A DNA stretch of 64,000 nucleotides, taken from contig OX327695.1 of assembly GCA_946807835.1 (NCBI GenBank), forward strand, positions 25,712,501 through 25,776,500, read 5' to 3'. Source of the DNA: Ailanthus altissimus. Its lineage: Eukaryota; Streptophyta; Magnoliopsida; Sapindales; Simaroubaceae. The notes below the pieces were generated by a model. The model was not told the origin of the DNA and did no database searches. It saw only the letters and a program-made list of their open reading frames with translations. Made by a program: the position numbers and the translations under genes. This document shows positions 34,902 through 45,522 of this stretch, one piece after another. The stretch's first letter is position 1; every line of letters starts with the position of its first letter.

Positions 34902-37401
34902 TGAAAGCGTGCTAATTTTCTAGGCTGAATGTATGTGGTGTGTGTTTTTCACAGTACAATTTATGCATCACATACATAAATATAATGCAGCGAAATTGAA
35001 AATTTAATTTTCTATTGCAACAAATACATTTAAAAATTAAGTTTCATTACTCTAATGGAAATAAAGATCAAGAACCACCTGTCAAGCTTTTAAAAATTTA
35101 TTGAACTAGAGTCCACCACGAAGCGTACTCACTGGCAATTTTAAGACCCAACTGCGGTGAGCTTGGGTCGCTAGAATAGTAGCTCCAATTTTCAGCAACG
35201 GTGTTTAACTCTTAAACACTAAATGGTTAACTCTTTAACCATTACTTAAACTCTTTAAGCTTGAGATTATTAGTTAAACTCTTTAACTAATAAATTTGTT
35301 TTAATGAAAATAGAATTGATGTTTTATTCTTTGCAACTTTTGCTATAAAACTCAACAATCAATTCACCATTTCATTGGCCAGCCAAGAATTGGAGGAAGA
35401 AGAAGAAATAGCTCAATGCAACTCTTGCCTTTTCAACAAAACTCGTCACACTTCTCTCACTTATATTGCCGAATCCAAAAGCAAAACCAAAATGTAAACA
35501 TATTTTTATTTTATAGGTAAATTTGCCACATTTGTTAAGAGAGCCAACGGCCCCACCATGTATCGAATGCATGCACTTTTGTTTTTTTTTTTTTCTTTTA
35601 TTGACCAAAATAAAACAAGCAAAAATACTTTTTGCTTTAACAATATATGTGGCCAGCTATTTCATTGCAAAATGAAATATTTTTATTTATCATTTCATTG
35701 CAAAAAGAAGTCCAACATGCAACTCTTGCCATGCCCATTTTGTTTCTTTATCTCTTTGTTTCCCAGTCAAGCCATATCAATTAGCCAAAAAGAAAAAATA
35801 TTTTCATTTTATCAATATTCCTCATTTGCAAGTCATTACACGCCCCACCAAGGCATGGCTTACAATTTTCTTGGCCATTTACAAATGTTTAATACATATT
35901 TTAATCAAATAAAATATGTTTTGTATTATTACTTTAATAATTTTTTAACTTAAAAAATAATATTAATAATAATTATTAATTTATTTATTTATTCAAAATA
36001 TTTTTGAATAAATAAATAATTTTACTTGTCTAACAAGTAAAGTCATTTTGATAATTTTAAAGTCTAACAATAAATGGCATACAATGTGCCATGTGTCATC
36101 ATCCTATTGGTCAATAATTATTTTTAACCAATTAATGTACTTAACTCTTAAGTCTTGATACGTGCACATCCTGAAGGAACCTGAAATAAATATCCCATTT
36201 GTTGAAATTTACTATATTGAATTATTCAATCTAGTATGTTGCCCCAGTGCACAATGAGTACACTTTATATTATGGGACTCCCTAGGTTCACACTCGATTT
36301 GTCAAATGGAACTGTTCCATGAATTCGTGATCGATGCTTTATGCACATGTCATAGATATTACAAATCAGCGCGTTGGATCATACAAGTTGAGGTTATAAT
36401 ATATTCGTATAATCCTTCTGTCACCTATATCCTAAATGAGCGGAGACATAAATTACCACCGTCAAATCTCCATGTGCTTATCCATAAACTTATATCCAGA
36501 TTCGTATTTCGATAAATAATATACGCAAACACTTTTACGATATTGTTTAACCTTATAAAAAAAACCCTTTTTTCAAATTTTTGCTTGTGGCCACAAGACT
36601 TCTTGAAACACAATCTTAGAATATCAAGATATATAACTCACCCATTTGAGCTGACGAATTTCATATTTATGCACACCGAATTTTATGAGTATCGGACCAT
36701 ACCCAGTGACACGTAACGATCAAACCATGAAAGGTCTTTGACATACGTAGAACCAAAGTATAGTGGATCACTAACAAATCACCATGGCACTCAGGTCAAA
36801 GGATCACAAATACTACTAAACTCAAGAATACTTACTATTGACAGCTTCGTGGGATGTCTATTGGAAGTTCTTGTGAGTCTATTTGATACTCAGTCCTTAC
36901 TGAATACCCGTATACATATATGAGCTTCCAATAAGCTCATGGAAAGTTAACAATAATTATATGTACCATACAGATATAGCATACACAGATATATATATAT
37001 ATATAAGGGATTTACTGATAGACCCGCATCGGCGAAAATAGATCAGGAACATAGTATTTGATAACATACTTTCATAATGACATTTTCTAGCATCTATTGT
37101 AACTATGTCATTACTAGTATACTCTCAGCTCTTTGTCCCACTACAGACAAGGCTCTAACTCTTTAGATATGGATGACTCTTATAACCTGCTAACTTTTAG
37201 CAGTGCTAACTTTTAGCATTTATAACTCTTAACGCTGCTAACTCTTAGTACTGGTCTAAACTCTTTTAGACCAGATCTGAACTCCTTCAGATCATATAAT
37301 GTCTGTAGCGTTACAAGCATGTACTATATATTATAAAATTAACGATTTAATATGAAATATTTATACAATATTGAAATAGCAAGTAAGCACCAGTTCCAAC
37401 A
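34902..37401 (+). repeat. Solo LTR C, TSD GTTAT
   Basis: 2500 bp, starts TGAAAGCG and ends TTCCAACA, flanked by GTTAT at 34897-34901 and 37402-37406. It belongs to the same family as copies A, B and D and lacks internal domains. The first bases are diverged from the TGTTGG consensus. Confidence 0.88.
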
Positions 37402-37406
37402 GTTAT

Positions 37407-37855
37407 AACCCTAAACTCTTCTTGAGAATAATGTACAAGCTAAATCAGAAGAAGATCCATAGCTCAAACAGATCATAAACCAACACAGTATCAACTATGC
37501 CTTTTAACTAACACAATCCTCACCAAGACTAAAATAATAGAGTGTAAATGATCTCATCTTATCCTACTAGTAGTTGCACCTTTGAGTACTGAAGCTGGGT
37601 ATATAACTGCAAGGAAAGTTGTATGGTTGCAAAGATTGGTTTATAAACATAATTTTGTCAGATAAGTAGTAATAGTGCTTTTTGATAATTAGTGAGCTAT
37701 TCATCTTTGTAAGAACATGGTATTCTCTGATAGAACCAAATATATGGATGTGAAAATTAAGAAGATTAATATTAATGAAAACCCAGCTAATTTAGGAACT
37801 AAGGTTCTGTCAATAGGTAAGTTTAGGTTATGCTTAAGTTTGTTGCATTAATATA
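37407..37855 (+). pseudogene. Copia-4 RNase H C-terminus
   Basis: Contains STEAGYITARKVVWLQRLVY, AIHLCKNMVFSDRTKYMDV and KKININENPANLGTKVL, the usual end of copia RNase H. RT and most of RNase H upstream are absent. Confidence 0.8.
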
Positions 37856-37900
37856 ACTAAAGAGTAAGTAGCAAAAATAGAATTTGTACTAAAAAAGAAG

Positions 37901-38240
37901 TGTTGCATTAATATAGGGACTAAAATACATTAGAACCAAAGGTGAATATGTAAATATTGTTAATCCTTATGCATTTTAGGAATTAGTTTCAAAACTAGTT
38001 TTCTTTTTTCTTAGTCACAACAGGATTCCACAACATCATCTTTTCCTTCTCCTTGTATGAAACAATGTCCTCTTTTTCTTCTTCCTTATTGAAAATCAAA
38101 TCTGAGAAAAAGTAGAAGAAAAGAAAAAAAAAGTTATGAAACCAACCACTATATATAAATCTCAAATTCAGACTACTTCAATCATTCAATTCTTCTTTTT
38201 CTCTTTAGTTAAGAGAGAGAGAGAGGCATAGAGAAGAAGA
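37901..38240 (+). repeat. Copia-4 3' LTR
   Basis: Begins TGTTGCATTAATATAGGG after a purine-rich stretch (AAAAAAGAAG) and matches the 5' LTR at 29410-29990. The same 15 bases TGTTGCATTAATATA also occur at about 37845, just upstream of the polypurine tract. The right boundary is approximate. Confidence 0.7.
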
Positions 38241-39284
38241 GTGATGGTATAAAGTAGGGTTGACAAAATCTGAGTATGGGTTTAAGTTTTACTTAACTCG
38301 AACTAGGATTAAAAATTTTAAGGCATCCCAGAACTCAAGTCACACCTTGGTTTTTTTTTGTGCGGCCCAAATCAAGTGACCTAAAACCCGAATTTTAACA
38401 CAATGTGTTTAAATTTTTATTTTTTTGGTGGTAAAATGTACACTTTTGAATATTTATTTTGTTAAGCAATTGGTAGACTGTACTGTATAATTTGTATTCA
38501 TAATTTAATATATTTTAAACTTTAATAATTGTTTCTCTCTTATAATTATTAAAATTTTAAATTTATTTTCTTACCTTGTTTCATCAATTCATCTTTCTTT
38601 TCGAATGGGTTTTATATTATTAATTCAAAACTTGTTAATGTACTAATATATTGATATGATTATAAATTTGTAATACTAACAATATAAATTAATAAATCAA
38701 TTATTTAATAATTGAAATTATTTTATGTAAAAATAATAATAATATTTGCCACAAAAAATATTTTCTTAGTAGTTAGTACTTACTATAAGTAATAAAAATT
38801 TCAAATAATTAATTAGTGCTTACTTGATACTACTTTCAAAATAATCAAACACTAATAAAATAATTCATTTCAACTGCAATCAAATAAATAGATAATCCAT
38901 ATCATCCAAAGTTCCATGATCTACAAAATACAAAATATCATCCATAATCCATTAATCCAAAATATGCAATAATGCAAATCATCTAAAGTTATAAAGTTCC
39001 ATAATTCTTAATCTATAATTCCAAATACATGCAATAATGCATATTATCAAAATTTTCAAATAAATAATACAACTATAATCTATGAAAAATAACTCTAAGC
39101 TATGGCAACGTTTCATCAATGCCTTCCTCCACGATAATTAACTTATATTCTAAAATTTGACTTAAAAAATAATTCAAATTAACACTAATAAATCATTAAA
39201 AAATTTAACTAACTGATTCATAAATAACAACAACAATAGAATAATGCATTATGTAAGCTATTTTTACCTCGTAACCCAACCTAA
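38241..39284. other. Intergenic or hAT 3' flank
   Basis: AT-rich. TAGGGTTGACAAAATC near 38255 resembles the terminal wording of hAT elements and could be the end of the transposon whose transposase follows, but no partner end was found. Short direct repeats ATGCAATAATGCA occur at about 38965 and 39032. Confidence 0.35.
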
Positions 39285-42200
39285 TATCAAATTTGAGTAC
39301 ACATCAACGCCTCCAAAGTCTTTGAATGAAGTTTATTGTGATATGGACTCAAATCTCTACCTCTTGTATTGAAAGCAGACTCGAAAGCAATGGTAGACAT
39401 AGGAATGACCAAGAAATCTCTAGCAATCCTAAACAATAATGGATATTTTCCCTTATTACTCTTCGACTATGACAAAATATCAAAATTATAAGTTTTAGCT
39501 AGTAAATCCTCGTCCAAATAGTGATTCAACTATGATTTATCCGATGGTATAATTGAGTTTTAGGTTATAAACATTTGCCTCAAAAGTGGCCTTACTCTTC
39601 ATTAATCCACTCGTAACTATCTTCGTGCCTTAACTAAGTTGTTAAGAAGAACTTGATAAAGAACCATTAGAAAATAGAAATATTGTTGCATACTCATTGA
39701 CTAAGTCATAAAAGATTTTATGTACCCTTTCAATCTGAACGTTAAAATTAGGTCCATAGATCTTAGGGAAAAAAAATCTAATTAACAGCATCATAAACCT
39801 AAGATCAAGCATAGTACCAACGTCTATAACAACGTGAATTATTTCCCAATACTTTTCATCCTTTCCAATCATCAATCTAGCATATCTTAAACCCTAAAAA
39901 TAGGTGAATCCAATCGTGTATCATAGACAACCCGATCTTATAAATCTTTGGGAAGAATAAGTTCCTTGTAAGATATTGAGTCCCTGAAAAAATCTCAATC
40001 AACTTACAAAATACTCTCAGATACTCACAAATAACCTTTGCTAGCTCCTACTCTGACTCACTCGAGCAAGATCTATAATCTCTCTTTGGTTATCTTAACT
40101 GAGCAAATACGTCTTTCTATAACTCGGCTATTGTGAGTATCAATAAGTAGAATTTCATTGGGTTTTGTACTCAAGCACCAATTTCCTCATTTCTTTAGCA
40201 CCTAATTGACTTGCAACAACCTCAAATTTCTCCATTCTTTCAGCTGTTGTTTTCTAATAACTAATGCTATCTCTGTTATCTTTAACTCTAAGCTCCATCA
40301 CTAACACCCATCCCTAACTATCAATCCACAACAAGAAAGTTTATATGCCAATTGGTCTATCATTACATCATAGTCTCAGCATTATGTAGAGCGGGCATAT
40401 AGATAAAACTATTAATTAAAAAAGAAAATGATTAAATTTAAATCATATGTTTAACATAGATTAAATTTTAAATACAACAAAATTCAACACATAAAGTTAT
40501 TATCTCAACATCTAACTCCGTAAAACCTATATACCATCAATGTAATACATGGTGACAACTATATATCCCAATTTTTTTATTATTAAATGTCCATAAGTCC
40601 ATAAATCCATTGTAATAGCAATCCTACTATCACAACTATCTAACAAATGCATCATTTTCTCTATCTCAACATTATACTACTTCAAATTTTTATTTTTTTA
40701 TTGTATTTGTCACGCCCCCAACCCGAATGGGTCAAAAGAGTGATTCACTCCTAACTAAACTCATTATGTAAAATTTGAATTCAATACTTAATAAATCATC
40801 GAGAAATCAAACTTAGTCATGATAATTTTCAAAGTCAAAAGTGCAAAAATAAATTACTTAAAAGTAAAATAATACTTTAATGAAATGTCCATTCTTAAAA
40901 ATTCTTATGACTTATAGGAAACCAAGGGACAACAGAAGCCTTACCAAATTCACTACGCGCATAAATCTTCAGTCATTTGGTGATGCAACCAAACTATAGT
41001 GAGTAGAAACTCAATAAGTAGTTTTTCATATAGAAAAATAAATACATATATATATATATAATGCATGTACATGATGTGCCATGAAGAAATCATTTTCAAA
41101 ATCCCAAAATGTATCAAATCATATCTTTCAAAATTTTTATCAAACTTATGCTAGGAATCCCTTCACTCAATTATCACTTAGTAAGACTTTCATAACTTAC
41201 AAAATAAGCCCAAAAAGTCACCCATCGGTGGCATACTGTATAAGACGAATAGTGCAAGTGAGACCTAATTTTTACACACATAGTACACTTATGCCCGAAG
41301 CTAAGAGCCAGACTCGCACCCTGATCATCAATGAGTCCTTCTATCTACACCAATGCATTGACATATGAATGTGAAGACTCATAAGTCCTTATAGTACCTA
41401 TATGACTTCTCTCAACATACAGTAGCATAAACAAATAAATCACATATATCAATCCCGAAGAAAAGGTCACACATAATAAAAAGGCTCTACAACATATAGA
41501 GGGTGCCTACTAAGCAAAAATTAAATTTAGGTATCCTAGAAAAACAAGACTTATATCATAGACAAAACTTTCACTTCAAAATAAACTTTCTTATTTAAAT
41601 AAGGTCTTATCCATATCCATGCTTAATGTTAATGCTCATATCACAAAAGCAAAGAAATTCATATTTTTATATCAAAATAATTTTGGCACAAAACATAATT
41701 ATAATTTGAAACATATACAAAATATCATATGCATAAACAATAATATATTTGTTGTCATCCCAATAAAGTCTAAAATACTTACCTCTTACTAGATTTTAAT
41801 AAAAACTCAAGCTCCTTCACCTAACATCGAAAATAAATCATCTCATAAATACCATCACAAAACTGAAAGTTTAAAGTAACCATCAAATTTTAACATGTCA
41901 TATTAAACACATAAAGAAATTACTATACTAAATTTCATAATTTTTTGAGGTATGTTGATTATTCAAATAATTCTTGGTGTTTAGTCATACTGCACAGACT
42001 GATAGAATCTAGAAATCTAGGGATTAGAATCAAAAAATTACTAAAACTCCAATTCATGGTATTTTTACAAGAATAAAAATTCTATATGATCCTTCTAGAT
42101 GTATATCTTAATCTAGCATAAATTATGACAGAAATTGTAATCTAATTTTTTAAATATAATACTATCATGAACAGAACCTGTAAACTTCATTGATTCTTAT

Positions 42201-43214
42201 CTTATACTTGGTACTTGTAATTTCTTTTAATCAATTACTCCCTAAATTCAAGCCTAATAACCCTAGAACAACCAATTCATAATTTAATCCCTTATTCTTC
42301 TTAATACTTTTTATAAATAACTCTAAATTAATGAATAGAATCAAGAACAATTTAAATAATTAAAAAGTTAACTCATTGATCTTCAAATTTTCCTCAAGAA
42401 TCTCTTAACCCATTTTCAAAACTTCTAAGGCTATCTTTTTTATAATAAAAAAACAAGTATTGTATGAATAAAGGCTTCTAGACTAACTTATTTATAATGT
42501 TTTTTTTTTAGGGCACAAAGGAATCACAATCCTATTCATATTATTATATAAGACTTGGGGAATCCTAATAGGACTTGAAAATTTTAATCCTAGTCATATA
42601 ACTTATAATTCTAGTCCAAATAATTATCCTAAATGCTTACCTTATTAACTTTGGGTCGTTACAATATTTCTACTTATAAGAGAAAGTTGTGATTGTAATC
42701 ATCCTAGCAATTTTGACCTTAAAAGTTACCATATTATAGTTAGGATGCCCAATATAAGTATCCATGACAATATTTTCATCCTTATCAGTGATTCTTAGTA
42801 TCTCCTTCTGGTTTTATTTTGCATTTATCCTTTCCAAACATCTTTCAAAATGACCCCTCAAGTGCTTAGTCCCACTACTATAGTGACCTTGCAATTGTTT
42901 GTTATAATACTTGCAAACAACATATACTTCATCACGAAAAATCTTTAACTTGTTAAAATATTGCCAAAAATCTAAAGTTACCATACCTCTTCCTCTTTCT
43001 TTTCCCCTCCTCTCTCCTATTTCTATATTCATTTCCTTCGATTCGATTTATGTTTTACTTTCTATTTTTCCACGACATCTTTTCCAGGACCACAACCATT
43101 TCTAATTTCTTCATCTCTTATTGTTGAACTTGTTTGAATTTCATTAATGTCCTCGACCACATTTTTCAAATCAGAATTTGTATCCATATCATACACCAAA
43201 TCTTGTCCATCCAT
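39285..43214 (-). pseudogene. hAT-family transposase, broken and split by an LTR
   Basis: A minus-strand gene starting near ATG 43214 (MDGQDLVYDMDTNSDL). A BED zinc finger follows (43000-42840: FWQYFNKLKIF, VCKYYNKQLQGHYSSGTKHL, HFERC; the second metal Cys is Tyr). Then the core with RIAITMDLWTYG (about 40620) and the pre-dimerisation segment (39875-39642: EKYWEIIHVVIDVGTMLDLR, LVNEYATI). It ends with the hATC dimerisation domain (39484-39302: KYPLLFRIARDFLVIPMSTI, ESAFNTRGR, LHSKTLEALMC). Stops and frameshifts are frequent, and a solo LTR (40708-42663) sits between the BED and core parts. hAT transposases cut and paste DNA; this copy is dead. Confidence 0.88.
40708..42663. repeat. Solo LTR H (unrelated family) inside hAT transposase
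   Basis: 1956 bp. Ends TGTCACGCCCCCAACCCG and GGGTCGTTACA; read on the minus strand this is the common plant LTR form TGTAACGACCC...GGGGGCGTGACA. Flanks GTATT (40703-40707) and ATATT (42664-42668) differ by one transition and fit a 5-bp target duplication. Transposase homology continues on both sides. Confidence 0.8.
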
Positions 43215-43626
43215 TTTTATGTATCACCTAAAAATTTAATAACAAAAATAAATTACCTCCATAAAATTGTTGCACATTCACATAATAAGCACTAAAAAAG
43301 AAAGCAAGCACCAAATTTATTTTCCATCAAAAATATTACCTAAATCAAAATAATACATTTAAAATTTGACTAACAATACCCAAAATGTTACCTAGTTGCT
43401 ATTGACAATTGGAAATTGAGAGAATTAAGTCATCGACTCCATAATCTTTAAATCATGTGTAGCCAATTGTTTAGTTTGGTGATCAATAACAATTAATTAA
43501 AAGCCCTTAATTTATTAATACCCAATCACAATCAGCATGGCAAATGAATTTTTCTCTTAAACATAAAGTGACATCTCAAAGCATGATAATATTAATTACA
43601 TCATTATTCATAAAAATCATGAGATA
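43215..43626. other. Intergenic upstream of hAT remnant
   Basis: AT-rich with no supported frame. It would contain the promoter side of the dead transposase; the transposon end was not located. Confidence 0.4.
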
Positions 43627-43720
43627 TATATTAGAGTTGGTGCTTACGTGTTATTTTAATTTTGTTTGAATATTAGTTGTTTAATATTTATACAGTAAAT
43701 ATTTTATAATTAATAATTAA
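43627..43720 (-). repeat. LTR family fragment G (reverse copy start only)
   Basis: AGTTGGTGCTTACGTGTTAT and the following bases match the reverse complement of the last 90 bases of solo LTRs A-D and the start of copy E. Homology stops at about 43720, so this is a truncated piece. Confidence 0.6.
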
Positions 43721-44220
43721 TGTGCCTTTCTCCACCCATTTTAGTTATTTTTTGGTATTTTTTGTCAAAAAAAATATTACACTATTATGTAGATAAGAAA
43801 AAATATAGTCTAATTATGTATATTTGATTTTTTTTTGTCATTAAAGTATCGCTAAAAAACGACGACCAGCCTGTTAAAGTTTTTCGACGACACTTTGACC
43901 CTTTTTTTTATAAAAAAATAAATTATTTAATAAAAATATAAACCGATGACATACTGACATGTGTCATGTTGTTAAAATTATATTAAATTAAATTAATAAA
44001 TAAGATTGTGTCATATATTTAAAAAGACAAAAAATGAATAAGATTGTGTCACATATCTAAAATGTAATTTCTTTTTACAGTTAAATTATTTTTTTATTTT
44101 TCAATCATTAAAATTAATAATAAAAATTAACGAATTGAAATAAAATTAAATATTTTAAATTTTATTAAAATAAAATTATCAATTAACTCAAAGTGTTGGG
44201 ATAAAAATATTCTTTGCACT
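43721..44220. other. Intergenic upstream of the DUF1118-like gene
   Basis: AT-rich. A short tandem duplication of AATAAGATTGTGTCAYATAT occurs near 44000 and 44037. No coding frame. Confidence 0.45.
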
Positions 44221-44241
44221 TTAACAAATATACCAAGCGGT

Positions 44242-44276
44242 CCATTGTAGACCAATGGCAATGAAAATTTGCCATT
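44242..44276 (+). promoter_or_regulatory. CCAAT-box region with overlapping inverted repeats
   Basis: Lies 50-85 bases before the start codon at 44325. It contains CCAAT (44252-44256) in two interlocking inverted repeats: CCATTG/CAATGG (44242-44247, 44253-44258) and AATGGCAA/TTGCCATT (44254-44261, 44269-44276). It is followed by a pyrimidine-rich ACCTCTCTCAAATCTC leader segment, common in plant photosynthesis genes. No strong TATA box is seen. Function is inferred from position only. Confidence 0.4.
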
Positions 44277-44324
44277 ACTTAAAAAGAGAAGGCACCTCTC
44301 TCAAATCTCACGACAGTTTCAAAG

Positions 44325-44828
44325 ATGTTACTACTATCACCACCTTGTACTTCACTATCATCATTGGGACATAACACCTTCAACCGCACATCCACATGCA
44401 GATCAAAAACCAAACCTCACCCGCCACTTAAAGTGCTAAGCATGGCAAAGGAGAGCAGCGACGACGACACCGGCAACGGCCTCGCAGAGAAAGCAGCAAT
44501 AGCCGGGGGCTTGGTCTCAACCCCAGTGATCGCCTGGTCTCTTTACACTCTCAAGACCACTGGCTGCGGCCTTCCCCCGGGACCAGGTGGCTCCATTGGC
44601 GCACTCGAGGGCATCAGCTACCTAGCCGTCGTGGGCATCGTGGCTTGGTCCCTGTATACAAAAGCCAAAACTGGGTCTGGTCTGCCCAATGGACCTTATG
44701 GCTTGTTGGGAGCTGTTGAGGGTTTATCTTACCTATCGTTGCTTGCCATTATAGTCGTTTTTGGTTTGCAGTTTATCGATCAGGGATCAATTCCAGGGCC
44801 TCTGCCCAGTGACCAGTGCTTTGGTTGA
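44325..44828 (+). CDS. Plastid thylakoid membrane protein, DUF1118/RIQ-like
   Basis: An intact single-exon frame of 167 residues, markedly richer in G+C than its surroundings. Residues 1-40 are rich in Ser, Thr, Pro and basic residues with no acidic residue, like a plastid transit peptide; an acidic ESSDDD stretch follows. Three hydrophobic segments are visible (about 57-76, 97-112 and 134-151), separated by Gly/Pro-rich loops. There is a clear internal repeat of period 37: 70-104 and 107-141 share AWSLYT..KTG.GLP.GP.G..GA.EG.SYL. The C-terminus is PGPLPSDQCFG. The length, repeat and Gly/Pro motif fit my recollection of plant DUF1118 proteins, which include RIQ1/RIQ2, grana proteins that affect light-harvesting complex organisation and non-photochemical quenching. 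The family name is from memory. The start is the first ATG; neighbours are all transposon-derived. Confidence 0.87.
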   Translation: MLLLSPPCTSLSSLGHNTFNRTSTCRSKTKPHPPLKVLSMAKESSDDDTGNGLAEKAAIAGGLVSTPVIAWSLYTLKTTGCGLPPGPGGSIGALEGISYLAVVGIVAWSLYTKAKTGSGLPNGPYGLLGAVEGLSYLSLLAIIVVFGLQFIDQGSIPGPLPSDQCFG

Positions 44829-45522
44829 GAGAGAAGGTAGCATGGGCCACTACAATTCTATCCTGTGTCTGTGGCCATGATTTCATCTATCCAACCTGCT
44901 ATATGTTGCTTTTTAATGGAATACTAGTTTGTTTCAAATTAGCTGTATCCACTAACCAGAATTAGTACGAGTTTTTTTTTTTTCCTTGTCACTTTATTAC
45001 CAATTCTAATTCTTCAATATATGTTAAATTATTAGATAATTATTGGATGAGTAAAATAAATAAATTAATAAAATAAATATTTAATAATATTATTATTTCA
45101 CTTGTTTAATTATATTATGCCAGGTTAATTAATGTGAATGAATTTATTTAAATAGTTTAGTTGTATAGCATTTATTCACTGGACAAATGGAGTTTTAATT
45201 CAATTTTTATTATATTGGACAGTGAACTCTTCAAATAAACAAGTATGATATCACATTTAAATTTCAGCAATATTTATTAATTTTAAAAATTAAATTAATT
45301 TAATGTCAATAAATTAGGTAAAATTTATTTCAACTTTAAAAGGATCTTTTTATATGTATTTTGTATTAATTATGTATAGTAAATTTTATTTTATTAATTA
45401 TCAATTTTATATTAATAAAAAATTATATAAAAAATAAGATTACGAGAGAATTATAAAGGCAAACAAAATTCATGTTAAAATCATTTCAACTTTCATCGCT
45501 TTCCTTCACATACTTAAAGTTT
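44829..45522. other. 3' flank of the DUF1118-like gene, then intergenic
   Basis: Downstream about 44830-44990 probably holds the 3' UTR. TTTTTAATGGAATACTAG near 44912 and a T tract at 44970-44982 occur, but no certain poly(A) signal is seen. The rest is AT-rich without genes. Confidence 0.4.

Larger units (their letters stand above)
29410..38240 (+). mobile_element. Copia-4: plus-strand copia with two solo LTR insertions
   Basis: Related LTRs at about 29410-29990 and 37901-38240 flank gag (30197-30462 and 33594-34100), protease and integrase N-terminus (34100-34901) and RNase H C-terminus (37407-37855). Two solo LTRs (31159-33273, TSD CTAAG; 34902-37401, TSD GTTAT) interrupt it. The end of integrase and all of RT are missing, so it was internally deleted as well. 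Boundaries of the 5' LTR are approximate. Confidence 0.75.

Noticed and set aside
35558..35953. 131-codon ORF rich in Phe, Lys and Asn
   Set aside because: Inside solo LTR C; composition is that of AT-rich DNA, and the related copies do not keep the frame.
41081..41368. 95-codon ORF
   Set aside because: Inside solo LTR H, no domain; LTR sequence explains it.
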